A DNA stretch of 64,000 nt, from the NCBI GenBank assembly GCA_963814095.1, contig CAWFBT010000027.1, positions 62,001 through 126,000 on the forward strand, written 5' to 3'. A program made the translations under genes and the position numbers. Positions 53,643-61,669 of this stretch are shown piece by piece (within the stretch, counting starts at the first letter, position 1; the number at the start of each line of letters is the position of its first letter). Origin of the DNA: JACVRW01 sp963814095 (GTDB taxonomy: Bacteria > Actinomycetota > Thermoleophilia > Solirubrobacterales > Thermoleophilaceae). Under the pieces are notes generated by a model. The model was given only the letters and a program-made list of their open reading frames with translations, was not told the DNA's origin and did no database searches.

Positions 53643-55370
53643 GTGATCAGCTCCGAGACGACTTCCCAGACGGCGCCCTGGCGCGACCGGACGCTGTGCC
53701 GTCTGATCGACGACGTGCGCTCGCTCCTGCCGGCCTCGGCGGTCTGCTTCGCGACGCTCGCCGAGGACACCCGCGACGTCACCGACGTGACCGGCTGGTT
53801 CGGCTCCGACGAGCTGCGTGACGCGCTCTGCGCCGGCGAGGGGCCCGGGCCGGTGGAGGCCGCCCTCGAGCGCGGCCGCCCGCTGCTGCTGCCGCGCGTC
53901 GACGCCTGGCAGGCGGCCCCGCTGCTGCTCAAGGGCCTCGGGGCCGCACTCGGCGCGACCCGTGGCCGCAGGGCCTGGAACGCGTATCGCTCCTGCTCGA
54001 TGATCGCCTGCCCGATCCGCAGCGACCTCGACCGCACGCTCGGCGTGCTCGTGATCGTCTCGGATGAGCCCGGCGAGCGGCTCAGCTCCGCGCACCTGCG
54101 CACGATCGAGGTGCTGGCGAGCCTGGCCGCGCTTGCGCTCGACCGCGCCGATCTGCTCGAGGCCGAGGCCGGGCGCGCCCGCGAGGAGGCCCGCCTGAAC
54201 CGCGCCGCCGAGACGCTCTCCGCCTCGCTCGAACCGGACGAGGTCTACGAGCGCGTTGCGCAGCAGGCGGCCGCGGTCACCGGCGCGACCCGCGCCCTGC
54301 TCACGCGCGTCAACTCGCGGACCGGCGAGCTGCGCACCGAAGCGCGGGTGGACTTCTCGGACGGGCTCGCCGACCGGCTCGCCTCGATCGGCTCCGGCAG
54401 CTTCCGCGAGGTGGCGCGGACCCGCCGGCCGCTCCTGCAGCGCACGGGAGAGGCCGGCGATACGAACGCCGCGCCGCTCGCCGAGGCCGGCATCGGGTCG
54501 CTGCTGCACGCGCCCATCGAGCTCGGGCCACGTCTCTACGGCGTGCTGACCGTCACCCATCCCGACCCGGACTTCCTCGGCGAGCACTCGCTCGAGCTGC
54601 TGTCCAAGCTGGCCCGCGCCGCGGCCGCGGCGATCGCCAACGCGATCGACTTCGAGCGCGAGCGCCGCATCGCACGCGCTCTCACGCTCGGCTTCGTGCC
54701 CGGTCCTCTGCCCGAGCTGCCGGGCTACGAGACGGGGCTGCTCTACTCACCCGCCGCGAACGAGCCCACCGGCGGCGACGTGTACGGGGCCTGGCCGGTC
54801 GGCGACGGCAGACAGATGGCCGTGCTGGTCGGCGACGTCGCCGGCAAGGGTGTGGAGACGGCGGCACTCAGCTCGATGGTGCGCTTCTTCGTCGAAGCGC
54901 GCAGCTGGGACTCGCTGTCGCCCGCGGCCGTGCTCGAGCAGACGAACCGCATGCTGCTCGGCCGGCTGCCCCGCGACACGTTCGTCACGGCGTTCCTCGG
55001 CGTGCTCTCGCAGGACTCGCTCGTCTACAGCAACGCCGGCCACCTGCCGCCGCTCCGCGTGCGCGCTGGGCGCGCCGAGCCGCTCGACCTGCACGGCCTC
55101 CCACTCGGGGTCGACGAGGTGCACCAGTACGCGGAGAGCGAGCTCGCGCTCGCGGCCGGCGACCTCGTGTTCGCGTACACCGATGGGATGGTCGAGGCGC
55201 GACGCGACGGCGAGGTCTACGGTCAGAAGCGGTTGACGGCGAGCGTGGAGCGGCTGGCTGCCACGCAGCTCCCGGCGGAGCTCGTCGCGGCCATGCACGA
55301 GGACGTTGCCGCCTGGGGCGACGGACTCGCCGACGACGTGGTTGCGCTCGCGCTGCGGCGGCAGACCTGA
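53643..55370 (+). CDS. GAF-domain / SpoIIE-type PP2C serine phosphatase
   Basis: 575 residues from GTG 53643. Residues about 15-175: first GAF-like domain (TLCRLIDDVRSLLPASAVCF). About 185-345: a second GAF domain with its coiled linker (TLSASLEPDEVYERVAQQAA; SFREVARTRRPLLQ; LYGVLTVTHPDPDFLG). About 360-575: PP2C/SpoIIE domain with metal motifs NEPTGGDVYGAW, VLVGDVAGKGVETAALSSMV, VYSNAGHLPPLRVRAG, VFAYTDGMVEARRDG and GDGLADDVVALALRR, all Asp present. It would dephosphorylate anti-sigma-factor antagonists or kinase substrates in response to a small ligand (inference). Preceded by the repeat array. Confidence 0.92.
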   Translation: MISSETTSQTAPWRDRTLCRLIDDVRSLLPASAVCFATLAEDTRDVTDVTGWFGSDELRDALCAGEGPGPVEAALERGRPLLLPRVDAWQAAPLLLKGLGAALGATRGRRAWNAYRSCSMIACPIRSDLDRTLGVLVIVSDEPGERLSSAHLRTIEVLASLAALALDRADLLEAEAGRAREEARLNRAAETLSASLEPDEVYERVAQQAAAVTGATRALLTRVNSRTGELRTEARVDFSDGLADRLASIGSGSFREVARTRRPLLQRTGEAGDTNAAPLAEAGIGSLLHAPIELGPRLYGVLTVTHPDPDFLGEHSLELLSKLARAAAAAIANAIDFERERRIARALTLGFVPGPLPELPGYETGLLYSPAANEPTGGDVYGAWPVGDGRQMAVLVGDVAGKGVETAALSSMVRFFVEARSWDSLSPAAVLEQTNRMLLGRLPRDTFVTAFLGVLSQDSLVYSNAGHLPPLRVRAGRAEPLDLHGLPLGVDEVHQYAESELALAAGDLVFAYTDGMVEARRDGEVYGQKRLTASVERLAATQLPAELVAAMHEDVAAWGDGLADDVVALALRRQT

Positions 55371-55390
55371 CCTCCGCGGCGTCCGCTTGA

Positions 55391-56467
55391 ATGGCCTCGA
55401 TGGCCGAAGGGGCATATGCGCGGGCCGGTGTCGACCAGGCGCTCTCGGGTAGCGCCGTATCCGCGCTGGTCGAGGTGCTGGCCGGCATCCGCACGGGCCG
55501 GCCCTCGCGCGCCGCGCTCGCCTCGGGCCACTACGCGAACGTGCTGAAGATCGACGAGCGCCGCGGCATCGCGCTGTCGTGCGACAGCGTCGGCTCGAAG
55601 GTGATCGTCTGCGAGCAGCTCGGCCGCTACGACACGATCGGCATCGACCTGTTCGGCATGAACGCAAACGATGTGATCTGCGTCGGCGCCGACCCGATCG
55701 CCCTGCTCGATTACATCGCGGTCGAAGAGGCGGATCCGGAGGTCCTCGAGCAGATCGGCGTCGGGTTGCGCGAGGGTGCGGAGCAGGCGGGGGTCGAGAT
55801 CCCCGGGGGAGAGCTCGCGGTGCTGCCGGACGTCGTACGCGGACATCCCTCGCCGCGCGGCTTCGACCTGGTCGGCTTCTGCGTCGGTCTCGTGGACCTC
55901 GACCACGTGATCACCGGGGCGGCGATCGAGCCGGGCGACGCTCTGATCGGCATCCCCTCGAGCGGAGTCCACTCGAACGGGCTCAGCCTCGCCCGGCGAG
56001 TGCTGAGCGATCTCGACGAGCGCTTCGGCGAGCAGACCGCAGGCGACCTGCTGCTCGAGCCGACCGTCATCTACGTGCGCGCCATCCGCGAGCTGCTCGA
56101 GTCGCCCGCCGACGTGCGCGGGCTCGCCCACATCACCGGCGAGGGCTTCCTCAACCTGCTGCGGCTCGAGGCGCCGGTGGGCTACCGGATCGACGATCCG
56201 CTGCCGGTCCCGCACGTGTTCCAGCTGATCGCCGAGCGCGGCGAGGTGAGCCCGGCCGAGCTTCACGAGGTCTTCAACATGGGCTGCGGCTTCTGCGTGG
56301 TCACGCCCGCCGCCGACGCTGAGACCGCCGTCGGGCTGCTCGCTCGCCACCACCCCGGCACGGCGGTCATCGGCCACGCGACGGAGGCCGCCGGCGTCGT
56401 AGAGCTGACCCGTGAGGGGCTGATCGGGCGGCGTCCCGGTGGGTTCGCGGTAGCGCCGGAGGCGTAG
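55391..56467 (+). CDS. purM: Phosphoribosylformylglycinamidine cyclo-ligase (AIR synthetase)
   Basis: 358 residues from ATG 55391 (ATG 55400 also possible). The N-terminus YARAGVDQALSGSAVSALVE and core YDTIGIDLFGMNANDVICVG, DPIALLDYIAVEEADPEVL, IPSSGVHSNGLSLARRVLSD and EVFNMGCGFCVVTPAA belong to PurM. It closes FGAM to AIR with ATP in purine synthesis. The usual bacterial GTDGVGTK loop reads SCDSVGSKVIV and the usual H-I-T-G-G-G segment reads AHITGEGFLNLLRL; these differences resemble archaeal-type AIR synthetases. It stands alone here, without other pur genes. Confidence 0.92.
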   Translation: MASMAEGAYARAGVDQALSGSAVSALVEVLAGIRTGRPSRAALASGHYANVLKIDERRGIALSCDSVGSKVIVCEQLGRYDTIGIDLFGMNANDVICVGADPIALLDYIAVEEADPEVLEQIGVGLREGAEQAGVEIPGGELAVLPDVVRGHPSPRGFDLVGFCVGLVDLDHVITGAAIEPGDALIGIPSSGVHSNGLSLARRVLSDLDERFGEQTAGDLLLEPTVIYVRAIRELLESPADVRGLAHITGEGFLNLLRLEAPVGYRIDDPLPVPHVFQLIAERGEVSPAELHEVFNMGCGFCVVTPAADAETAVGLLARHHPGTAVIGHATEAAGVVELTREGLIGRRPGGFAVAPEA

Positions 56468-56477
56468 AGGCTTCAGC

Positions 56478-56503
56478 AGCCGGCCGCCTGTTCTTCGCCG
56501 GCT
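56478..56503. terminator. Hairpin between convergent purM and DsbA-like gene
   Basis: AGCCGGC (56478-56484) pairs with GCCGGCT (56497-56503) across a 12-base loop, in the 37-base convergent gap, ending two bases before the stop of the DsbA-like gene. A weak bidirectional terminator. Confidence 0.45.
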
Positions 56504-56504
56504 C

Positions 56505-57296
56505 TTACGCCAACGCCCACAGCTCGCCCGTGAGAAACCGCTCAGGCCGCACCCGCCACTCGGCAGCGAGTCGCCACAGCTCCGCCTGGGCACGCGGGCC
56601 GGGCAGATCGCAGACCGCCGCCACCTCCACCGCGGCGAGCGAGCCAAAGCGCCTCAGCGCATCCTCCACCGTGGGCGCCGGTCCCTCGGCCGGCTGCGCA
56701 CCGCATGTGATCGCCGCGCGCCGCCAGGCGTCGTAGCCGTCGCCCACGTCGCAGCGCTGCTCGACGCCGTCGGTGCCGCTGAACAGCAGGACCGGCAGTG
56801 ATTCGATCCCGCGCTCGCGCGTGTCCTGGAGGTCCTCCCCGAAGGCCTCGACGATTGCGTTCGAGCCCAGGTCGATCCGGAAGCGGTCCACATCGACGCC
56901 CGCCCCGCGCGCCTCTTCCACGAGCGCCTCCGTCCCGTCCAGCTTGCGGCGCCGGCACATGATCCCCTCGCGCAGGGCTCGCAGGTAGCGCTCCGCCGTC
57001 TCCGTGCCCTGCTCCGCGGCGGCCTTGAAGGCCATGCAGGCGGGGAAGGTCGAGCCGATCGCCCCGGGTGTGTTCCACGCCCTGGGATCGACCGGCATTC
57101 CCGAGTCCGCGGCCGCATCGAGCCACTCGCGAACGGTCCGCGACCGGTCACCCTCATACTGACGTGCAAGTCCCCCCATGACGTAGGTGATCTGGACCTC
57201 GGCGCCGAACTCCGTCTGAAGGCGCCGCAGCCCCGGCTCGATGGCCCAGGAAGCCGCGCAGGCAGGGTCCGTGAAATAGCGAAGACGTGCAGGCAA
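56505..57296 (-). CDS. DsbA-family protein (SpxH/FrnE-like) with incomplete CxxC
   Basis: 263 residues from TTG 57296. The thioredoxin-fold start RLRYFTDPACAASWAIEPGL corresponds to the D-P-x-C-x-x-C of FrnE/SpxH-type DsbA proteins, but the second Cys is replaced (CAAS). The helical insertion spans GLARQYEGDRSRTVREWLDA to CMAFKAAAEQGTETAERYLR. The cis-Pro segment is RGIESLPVLLFSGTDGVEQR. The lost resolving Cys suggests an adaptor or isomerase-like rather than oxidase role; SpxH is a ClpXP adaptor in Firmicutes. No signal peptide is evident, so it is probably cytoplasmic. Its start is only 17 bases from that of the divergent kinase. Confidence 0.8.
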   Translation of the reverse strand: MPARLRYFTDPACAASWAIEPGLRRLQTEFGAEVQITYVMGGLARQYEGDRSRTVREWLDAAADSGMPVDPRAWNTPGAIGSTFPACMAFKAAAEQGTETAERYLRALREGIMCRRRKLDGTEALVEEARGAGVDVDRFRIDLGSNAIVEAFGEDLQDTRERGIESLPVLLFSGTDGVEQRCDVGDGYDAWRRAAITCGAQPAEGPAPTVEDALRRFGSLAAVEVAAVCDLPGPRAQAELWRLAAEWRVRPERFLTGELWALA

Positions 57297-57313
57297 GCGA
57301 CAGCGGAAAATAG

Positions 57314-58816
57314 ATGACGGTGATCGGGACGCTCATAAGCGACCGCTACCGGATCGATCAGAAGATCGGCTCGGGCGGGATGTCGACCGTGTACCAGGCC
57401 TTCGATCCCATGCTCGAGCGCTGGGTGGCGATCAAGCTGATGCACCGCGACATCTCGAGCGACCCTGACCAGCTCGAGCGCTTCCGCCGCGAGGCCCGCT
57501 CTGTTGCGCAGCTGAACCACCCACACGTCGTGACGGTGATCGACGCAGGCGAGGACGACGGCGCGCCCTTCATCGTCTTCGAGTACGTCGAGGGCGAGAC
57601 TCTCAAGGACCGCATCAAGCGCCAGGGACGGCTGCCGGTGTCGGAGGCGGTGGCCTACGCGATCGAGATCGGACGCGCGCTCGAGTGCGCACACATGCAC
57701 CGGCTGGTGCACCGCGACGTGAAGCCGCAGAACGTGCTCATCGACGCCGACGGGCGCGCCAAGGTCACCGACTTCGGCATCGCCCGCTCGCTCGAGGCGC
57801 ACGGCCTGACCGCGACCGGCCGGGTACTCGGGACGACCGACTACGTGTCGCCCGAGCAGGCGCTGGGCCACGAAGTGACCCCGCAATCCGACATCTACTC
57901 GCTGGGGGTCGTCCTCTACGAGATGCTCACCGGCGAGCCGCCCTTCCGGGCCGAGTCGCAGGTGGCCGTCGCGATGAAGCACGTGCGCGAGCCGCTGCCC
58001 GACGTCCAGCGCCTGAGGCCCGAGATCTCGGCGGCGCTCGCGGCGGTGGTCGAGCGGGCGACGGCCAAGGAGATTGAGAACCGGTACCAGACCGTCGGCG
58101 AGATGGTGCACGACCTCGAGGAGGTGCTCGCGATCGAGGCTGCGCGCACGGGCGAGGCGACCGGCGAGGCCACGACGGTGCTGCGCACGCTCTCGGACGA
58201 CACCGCCGACTTCGCGCCGGTGCGGCTGCGCCATCCCAGGCGCGTGATCTTCCTGACGCTGCTGCTGCTCGCGCTCGTGGGCGCGGGGGTCTGGTTCCTC
58301 GCCTCGCGTACGGAGAAGGGGCCGGGCGCCGGACCCGTGGTCGCGGAGCCGCCCGGCCTCGAGCGCGTACAGCTCCCGGGCGACGCGGCGAGCGACTACG
58401 ACCCACAGGGCGACGACGGCGAGGAATCGCCCGAGGCGGCGAACCTCGTGCTCGACGGGCAGGGGAACACCGCCTGGGACACGGAGACGTACGAGGCCGG
58501 CTTCGAAGGCGCCGGCAAGGGCGGCGTCGGCCTCTACGTCGACGCCGGCAGGCCGATCCCGGCGCGGCGGCTCTCGCTCCTGACGTCCACACCGGGCTTC
58601 AGGGCCGCGGTCTACGCCTCTAACACCGTCCCGGGGTCGCTCAGGGGCTGGGACAAGGTCAGCAGCACGGAGAAGGTGCGCGAGCGCCAGGTCTTCCAGC
58701 TCGACCTGGGCCGCGGCCAGGAGTTCCAGAACTACCTCGTCTGGATCTCGGAGCTCCCACAGGACGAGGGCAAGGCGAAGATCGAGGAGCTGCGGCTCTC
58801 GCAGGAGAAGGGCTAG
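57314..58816 (+). CDS. Transmembrane Ser/Thr protein kinase with discoidin-like extracellular domain
   Basis: 500 residues from ATG 57314. Kinase domain: Gly loop KIGSGGMSTVYQAF, Lys41 in VAIKLM, H-R-D with D135 and N140 (LVHRDVKPQN), D153 in DFG, and activation/APE region GTTDYVSPEQALG. Juxtamembrane about 270-308, single helix 310-330 (VIFLTLLLLALVGAGVWFLA), then a Pro-rich linker and a 130-residue ectodomain: NLVLDGQGNTAWDTETY, GKGGVGLYVDAGRPIPARRL, FRAAVYASNTVPGS, FQLDLGRGQEFQNYLVWIS. This beta-rich layout matches discoidin/F5-8C-like domains, known from the MurJ C-terminus in mycobacteria. No PASTA domains. Confidence 0.92.
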   Translation: MTVIGTLISDRYRIDQKIGSGGMSTVYQAFDPMLERWVAIKLMHRDISSDPDQLERFRREARSVAQLNHPHVVTVIDAGEDDGAPFIVFEYVEGETLKDRIKRQGRLPVSEAVAYAIEIGRALECAHMHRLVHRDVKPQNVLIDADGRAKVTDFGIARSLEAHGLTATGRVLGTTDYVSPEQALGHEVTPQSDIYSLGVVLYEMLTGEPPFRAESQVAVAMKHVREPLPDVQRLRPEISAALAAVVERATAKEIENRYQTVGEMVHDLEEVLAIEAARTGEATGEATTVLRTLSDDTADFAPVRLRHPRRVIFLTLLLLALVGAGVWFLASRTEKGPGAGPVVAEPPGLERVQLPGDAASDYDPQGDDGEESPEAANLVLDGQGNTAWDTETYEAGFEGAGKGGVGLYVDAGRPIPARRLSLLTSTPGFRAAVYASNTVPGSLRGWDKVSSTEKVRERQVFQLDLGRGQEFQNYLVWISELPQDEGKAKIEELRLSQEKG

Positions 58817-59766
58817 AAGCGGTAGCGCCGCTCTTCCTCGTGGCGCTCGAGCGCGAGCGCCAGCAGCCGGTCCAGCAGCTCGACATACGGCACGCCGCTC
58901 GCCTCGAAGAGCTTCGCGTAGACGCTCGTTGCGGTGAAGCCCGGGATCGTGTTGAGCTCGTTGACGAGCACGGTGTCGCCCTCGACGAAGAAGTCGACCC
59001 GCGCCATCCCCGAGCAGTCGATCAGCTTGAAGACCTCGACGGCGAGCCGGCGCACGTCCTCGAGCTGCGCATCCGGCAGGCGAGCCGGGATCACGAGCTC
59101 CATCCCGCCCGGCTCGTACTTGGCCTCGTAGTCGTACCAGTCGGCGCTGACCAGCGAGATCTCGCCCGGCTGCGACGCGATCGGGTCACGGTGGCCCAGC
59201 ACCGAGCACTCGACCTCGATGCCGTCTGAGAAGCGCTCGACGAGCGCGACCGGGTCGTGCTCGAAGGCGTTCGCAAGCGCCTCGTCCAGCTCCGCCTCGG
59301 ACCAGGCCTTGCCGATTCCGACCGACGAGCCGAGCCGCGCCGGCTTGACGAACGCCGGTGGCGGCAGCGTCACGGCCATGCCCTCCCGCACGGCCACGTA
59401 GTCGACCTGCGGGATCCCGTGAGCCGTCATCAGGTCCTTGAAGAGCGCCTTGTCCATCGCGACCGCCGAGGCCGTGACACCGGCGCCGACGTAGGCCACG
59501 CCGAGTAGCTCGAGCAGCCCCTGCACAGTGCCGTCCTCGCCGAAGGGGCCGTGGAGGACGGGGAACACGACCTCGGCAGCGAGCAGGCCGCCTCCTGGCT
59601 CGAGCGGCAGCGGCTCGTCCTCGTACAGCCAGCGGCCCTGACCGGTGAGGCGCACGTCGAGGACCTCGTGGCCGCCCGCCGCCAGGCCCTCGCGCACCGC
59701 GGCTCCCGACGCCAGCGAGACCTCGTGCTCGCTGGAGCGGCCGCCGGAGAGGACGGCGACCCTCAT
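58813..59766 (-). CDS. ddl: D-alanine-D-alanine ligase
   Basis: 317 residues from ATG 59766, intact. ATP-grasp ligase: MRVAVLSGGRSSEHEVSLAS, VFPVLHGPFGEDGTVQGLLE (binding loop with conserved HGxxGE), VKPARLGSSVGIGKA (Lys and the Ser-Ser-Val-Gly loop), ARVDFFVEGDTVLVNELNTI and PGFTATSVYAKLFEASGV (metal-binding Glu/Asn). It makes D-Ala-D-Ala for the peptidoglycan stem. It is last in the minus-strand ftsW-pbpA-pknB-ddl cluster; its stop overlaps the stop of the convergent kinase gene by 4 bases. Confidence 0.95.
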   Translation of the reverse strand: MRVAVLSGGRSSEHEVSLASGAAVREGLAAGGHEVLDVRLTGQGRWLYEDEPLPLEPGGGLLAAEVVFPVLHGPFGEDGTVQGLLELLGVAYVGAGVTASAVAMDKALFKDLMTAHGIPQVDYVAVREGMAVTLPPPAFVKPARLGSSVGIGKAWSEAELDEALANAFEHDPVALVERFSDGIEVECSVLGHRDPIASQPGEISLVSADWYDYEAKYEPGGMELVIPARLPDAQLEDVRRLAVEVFKLIDCSGMARVDFFVEGDTVLVNELNTIPGFTATSVYAKLFEASGVPYVELLDRLLALALERHEEERRYRF

Positions 59767-59776
59767 CGCGCCGCGC

Positions 59777-61669
59777 TCACGGTTCCTGGGGCTCCGTGTC
59801 CTCGAGCGTGTCGGTCTGCTCGAGCACGCCGATGATGATCACGACCTCGTCACCCTGGTCGAGCGTCGTCCCGGCGCCCGGCCGCTGGTCGATCACGACG
59901 CCGTCCTCATCGGGATTGGTCACGGTCTGCTCGCGCTGCACCGGGACGAGCCCGGCGTTGCCGATCTGGGTCGCGGCGTCGGCGCCGCCGAGCCCGACGA
60001 CGTTCGGGACGCTCGCCTGCGGGATGCCCGTGGAAACGGTGATCGTCACGGTGGTCCCCTGCTCCACAGAGCTGCCGCCGGCCGGGTCCTGAGCGATCAC
60101 GGTGCCCTCGGGCTCCTCGGACTCCTGCTCCCGCACGCCCACTCCGAGGCCCTCGCCGCGCAATCGCGAATCGGCGGACGACCGCGACAGGCCCACCACG
60201 TCCGGCACGGAGGTGCGCTCCGGCCCCTGGCTCACGAGCAGCCGCACGCGGGTGCCGACGGTGACCTCCTCACCCTCGCGCGGGACCGTCCTGATCGCCA
60301 GCCCCTCCTTCACCTCGTCCGAGAACTCGATGTCGCGCGTGACCTTGAGGCCGGCGTCCTCCAGCTCCTTGATCGCCTGCGCCTGAGGCAGTCCGGCGAC
60401 CGCCGGCACCAGCACGTCGCCCGGTCCGTCCGACACCTCGAGCGTGACGGTCGAGCCGGCCTCCGCCTCCTCGCCGGGATTCGGATCCTGGTCGAGCACC
60501 TGGTCGAAGGGCTGCGCGCTGCGCACGCGCGTCTGCTCGACCTCGAAGCCGGCCCGCTCCAGCTTCGCGCGCGCCTCCACGAGCTGGAGCTGGGTCACGC
60601 GAGGAACGTCGGTCTTCTCCGTGGCCAGCTCGCCGGTCGCGATCAGCCAGATCAGGAAGCCGACGAGGGCCAACGCGAGCAGGCCGATCGTGAACCAGGG
60701 CCAGCGCCGCTTGCGCTCCTGCTCGGGCGCCGTGACGGGCGCGAGCGGGGGCGGGTCGCCGTCGGCGTCCGGGTCGACCGCCGCGGGCAGCGGGATCGGC
60801 GCGAAGGCGCTCGTCGACTGGCCGCCGTTCGCGGCGGCGTCGATCTGGGCGCGCGCCGCCTCGAGCCCCTCCGCGAAGTCGTCCGCCGTCTGCCAGCGCT
60901 GCGCCGGATCCTTCGCGAGCGCCGCCATCACGACAGCCTCGAGCGCCGGGTGCACGTCGGGCCGCAGGGTCGAGATCGGCGCGGGCTGCTCCGACAGGTG
61001 CTTGAGCGCGATGGCGACGGCGCTCTCGCCCTCGAACGGCAGCTTGCCGGCGAGCAGCTCGTAGAGCATCACGCCGATCGAGTAGAGGTCGGAGGCGGCC
61101 GTGACCGCGTGCCCCTGGGCCTGCTCAGGCGAGAGGTAGTGCGCGGTCCCCATGATCGAGCCGGTCTCCGTCATCTCCGAGGCGCCGGCGCGCGCGATGC
61201 CGAAGTCCGTGACCTTGGCGTGGCCCCGCTCGTCGACGATCACGTTGTGCGGCTTGAAGTCGCGATGGATCACGCCGTGGCGGTGCGCGAAGCCGGCCGC
61301 TCGCAGGATCTGCACGCCGAGGTCGACCACGCGCTGCTGGGCCAGCGGCGCCTCGGTCGCGACGATCTCCTTGAGCGTGCGCCCTGTGAGGTACTCCATC
61401 GCGATGTAGTAGGTGCCCTCGTGCTCGCCGCGGTCGAAGACACCCACCACGTTCGGATGCGACAGGCCGGCGGCGGCCTTCGCCTCGCGCCGGAAGCGCT
61501 CGACGAACTCCTGGTCCTGGGCGAAGCGGCGGTGCAGCACCTTGAGCGCGACCTCGCGGCCGAGATGCGAGTCCTCGGCGGCGTACACGTCCGCCATCCC
61601 ACCCGAGCCGATGCGCCGCAGGATCCGGTAGCGGCCGTCGACGAGCGCGCCGCTGGCAACCTCGGTCAT
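59777..61669 (-). CDS. pknB: PASTA-domain Ser/Thr protein kinase PknB
   Basis: 630 residues from ATG 61669 (ATGA overlap with pbpA). Catalytic domain 10-275: Gly loop GSGGMADVYAAED, K43, D137 and N142 in VIHRDFKPHNVIV, D155 in DFG, activation loop TETGSIMGTAHYLSPEQAQG. Membrane helix 323-345 (WPWFTIGLLALALVGFLIWL). Four extracytoplasmic PASTA repeats: TDVPRVTQLQLVEARAKL, DVLVPAVAGLPQAQAIKEL, TSVPDVVGLSRSSADSRLRG and ASVPNVVGLGGADAATQI, each followed by a hydrophobic core strand. PASTA repeats bind muropeptide/lipid II; the kinase controls division and wall synthesis. Confidence 0.95.
   Translation of the reverse strand: MTEVASGALVDGRYRILRRIGSGGMADVYAAEDSHLGREVALKVLHRRFAQDQEFVERFRREAKAAAGLSHPNVVGVFDRGEHEGTYYIAMEYLTGRTLKEIVATEAPLAQQRVVDLGVQILRAAGFAHRHGVIHRDFKPHNVIVDERGHAKVTDFGIARAGASEMTETGSIMGTAHYLSPEQAQGHAVTAASDLYSIGVMLYELLAGKLPFEGESAVAIALKHLSEQPAPISTLRPDVHPALEAVVMAALAKDPAQRWQTADDFAEGLEAARAQIDAAANGGQSTSAFAPIPLPAAVDPDADGDPPPLAPVTAPEQERKRRWPWFTIGLLALALVGFLIWLIATGELATEKTDVPRVTQLQLVEARAKLERAGFEVEQTRVRSAQPFDQVLDQDPNPGEEAEAGSTVTLEVSDGPGDVLVPAVAGLPQAQAIKELEDAGLKVTRDIEFSDEVKEGLAIRTVPREGEEVTVGTRVRLLVSQGPERTSVPDVVGLSRSSADSRLRGEGLGVGVREQESEEPEGTVIAQDPAGGSSVEQGTTVTITVSTGIPQASVPNVVGLGGADAATQIGNAGLVPVQREQTVTNPDEDGVVIDQRPGAGTTLDQGDEVVIIIGVLEQTDTLEDTEPQEP

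Noticed and set aside
53193..54587. 464-residue minus-strand ORF over the repeat array and GAF-SpoIIE gene
   Set aside because: It is antisense to a well-supported SpoIIE phosphatase, its composition is Arg/Gly/Ala-rich and it includes the 45-bp repeats as a 15-residue repeat; no domain is recognisable.
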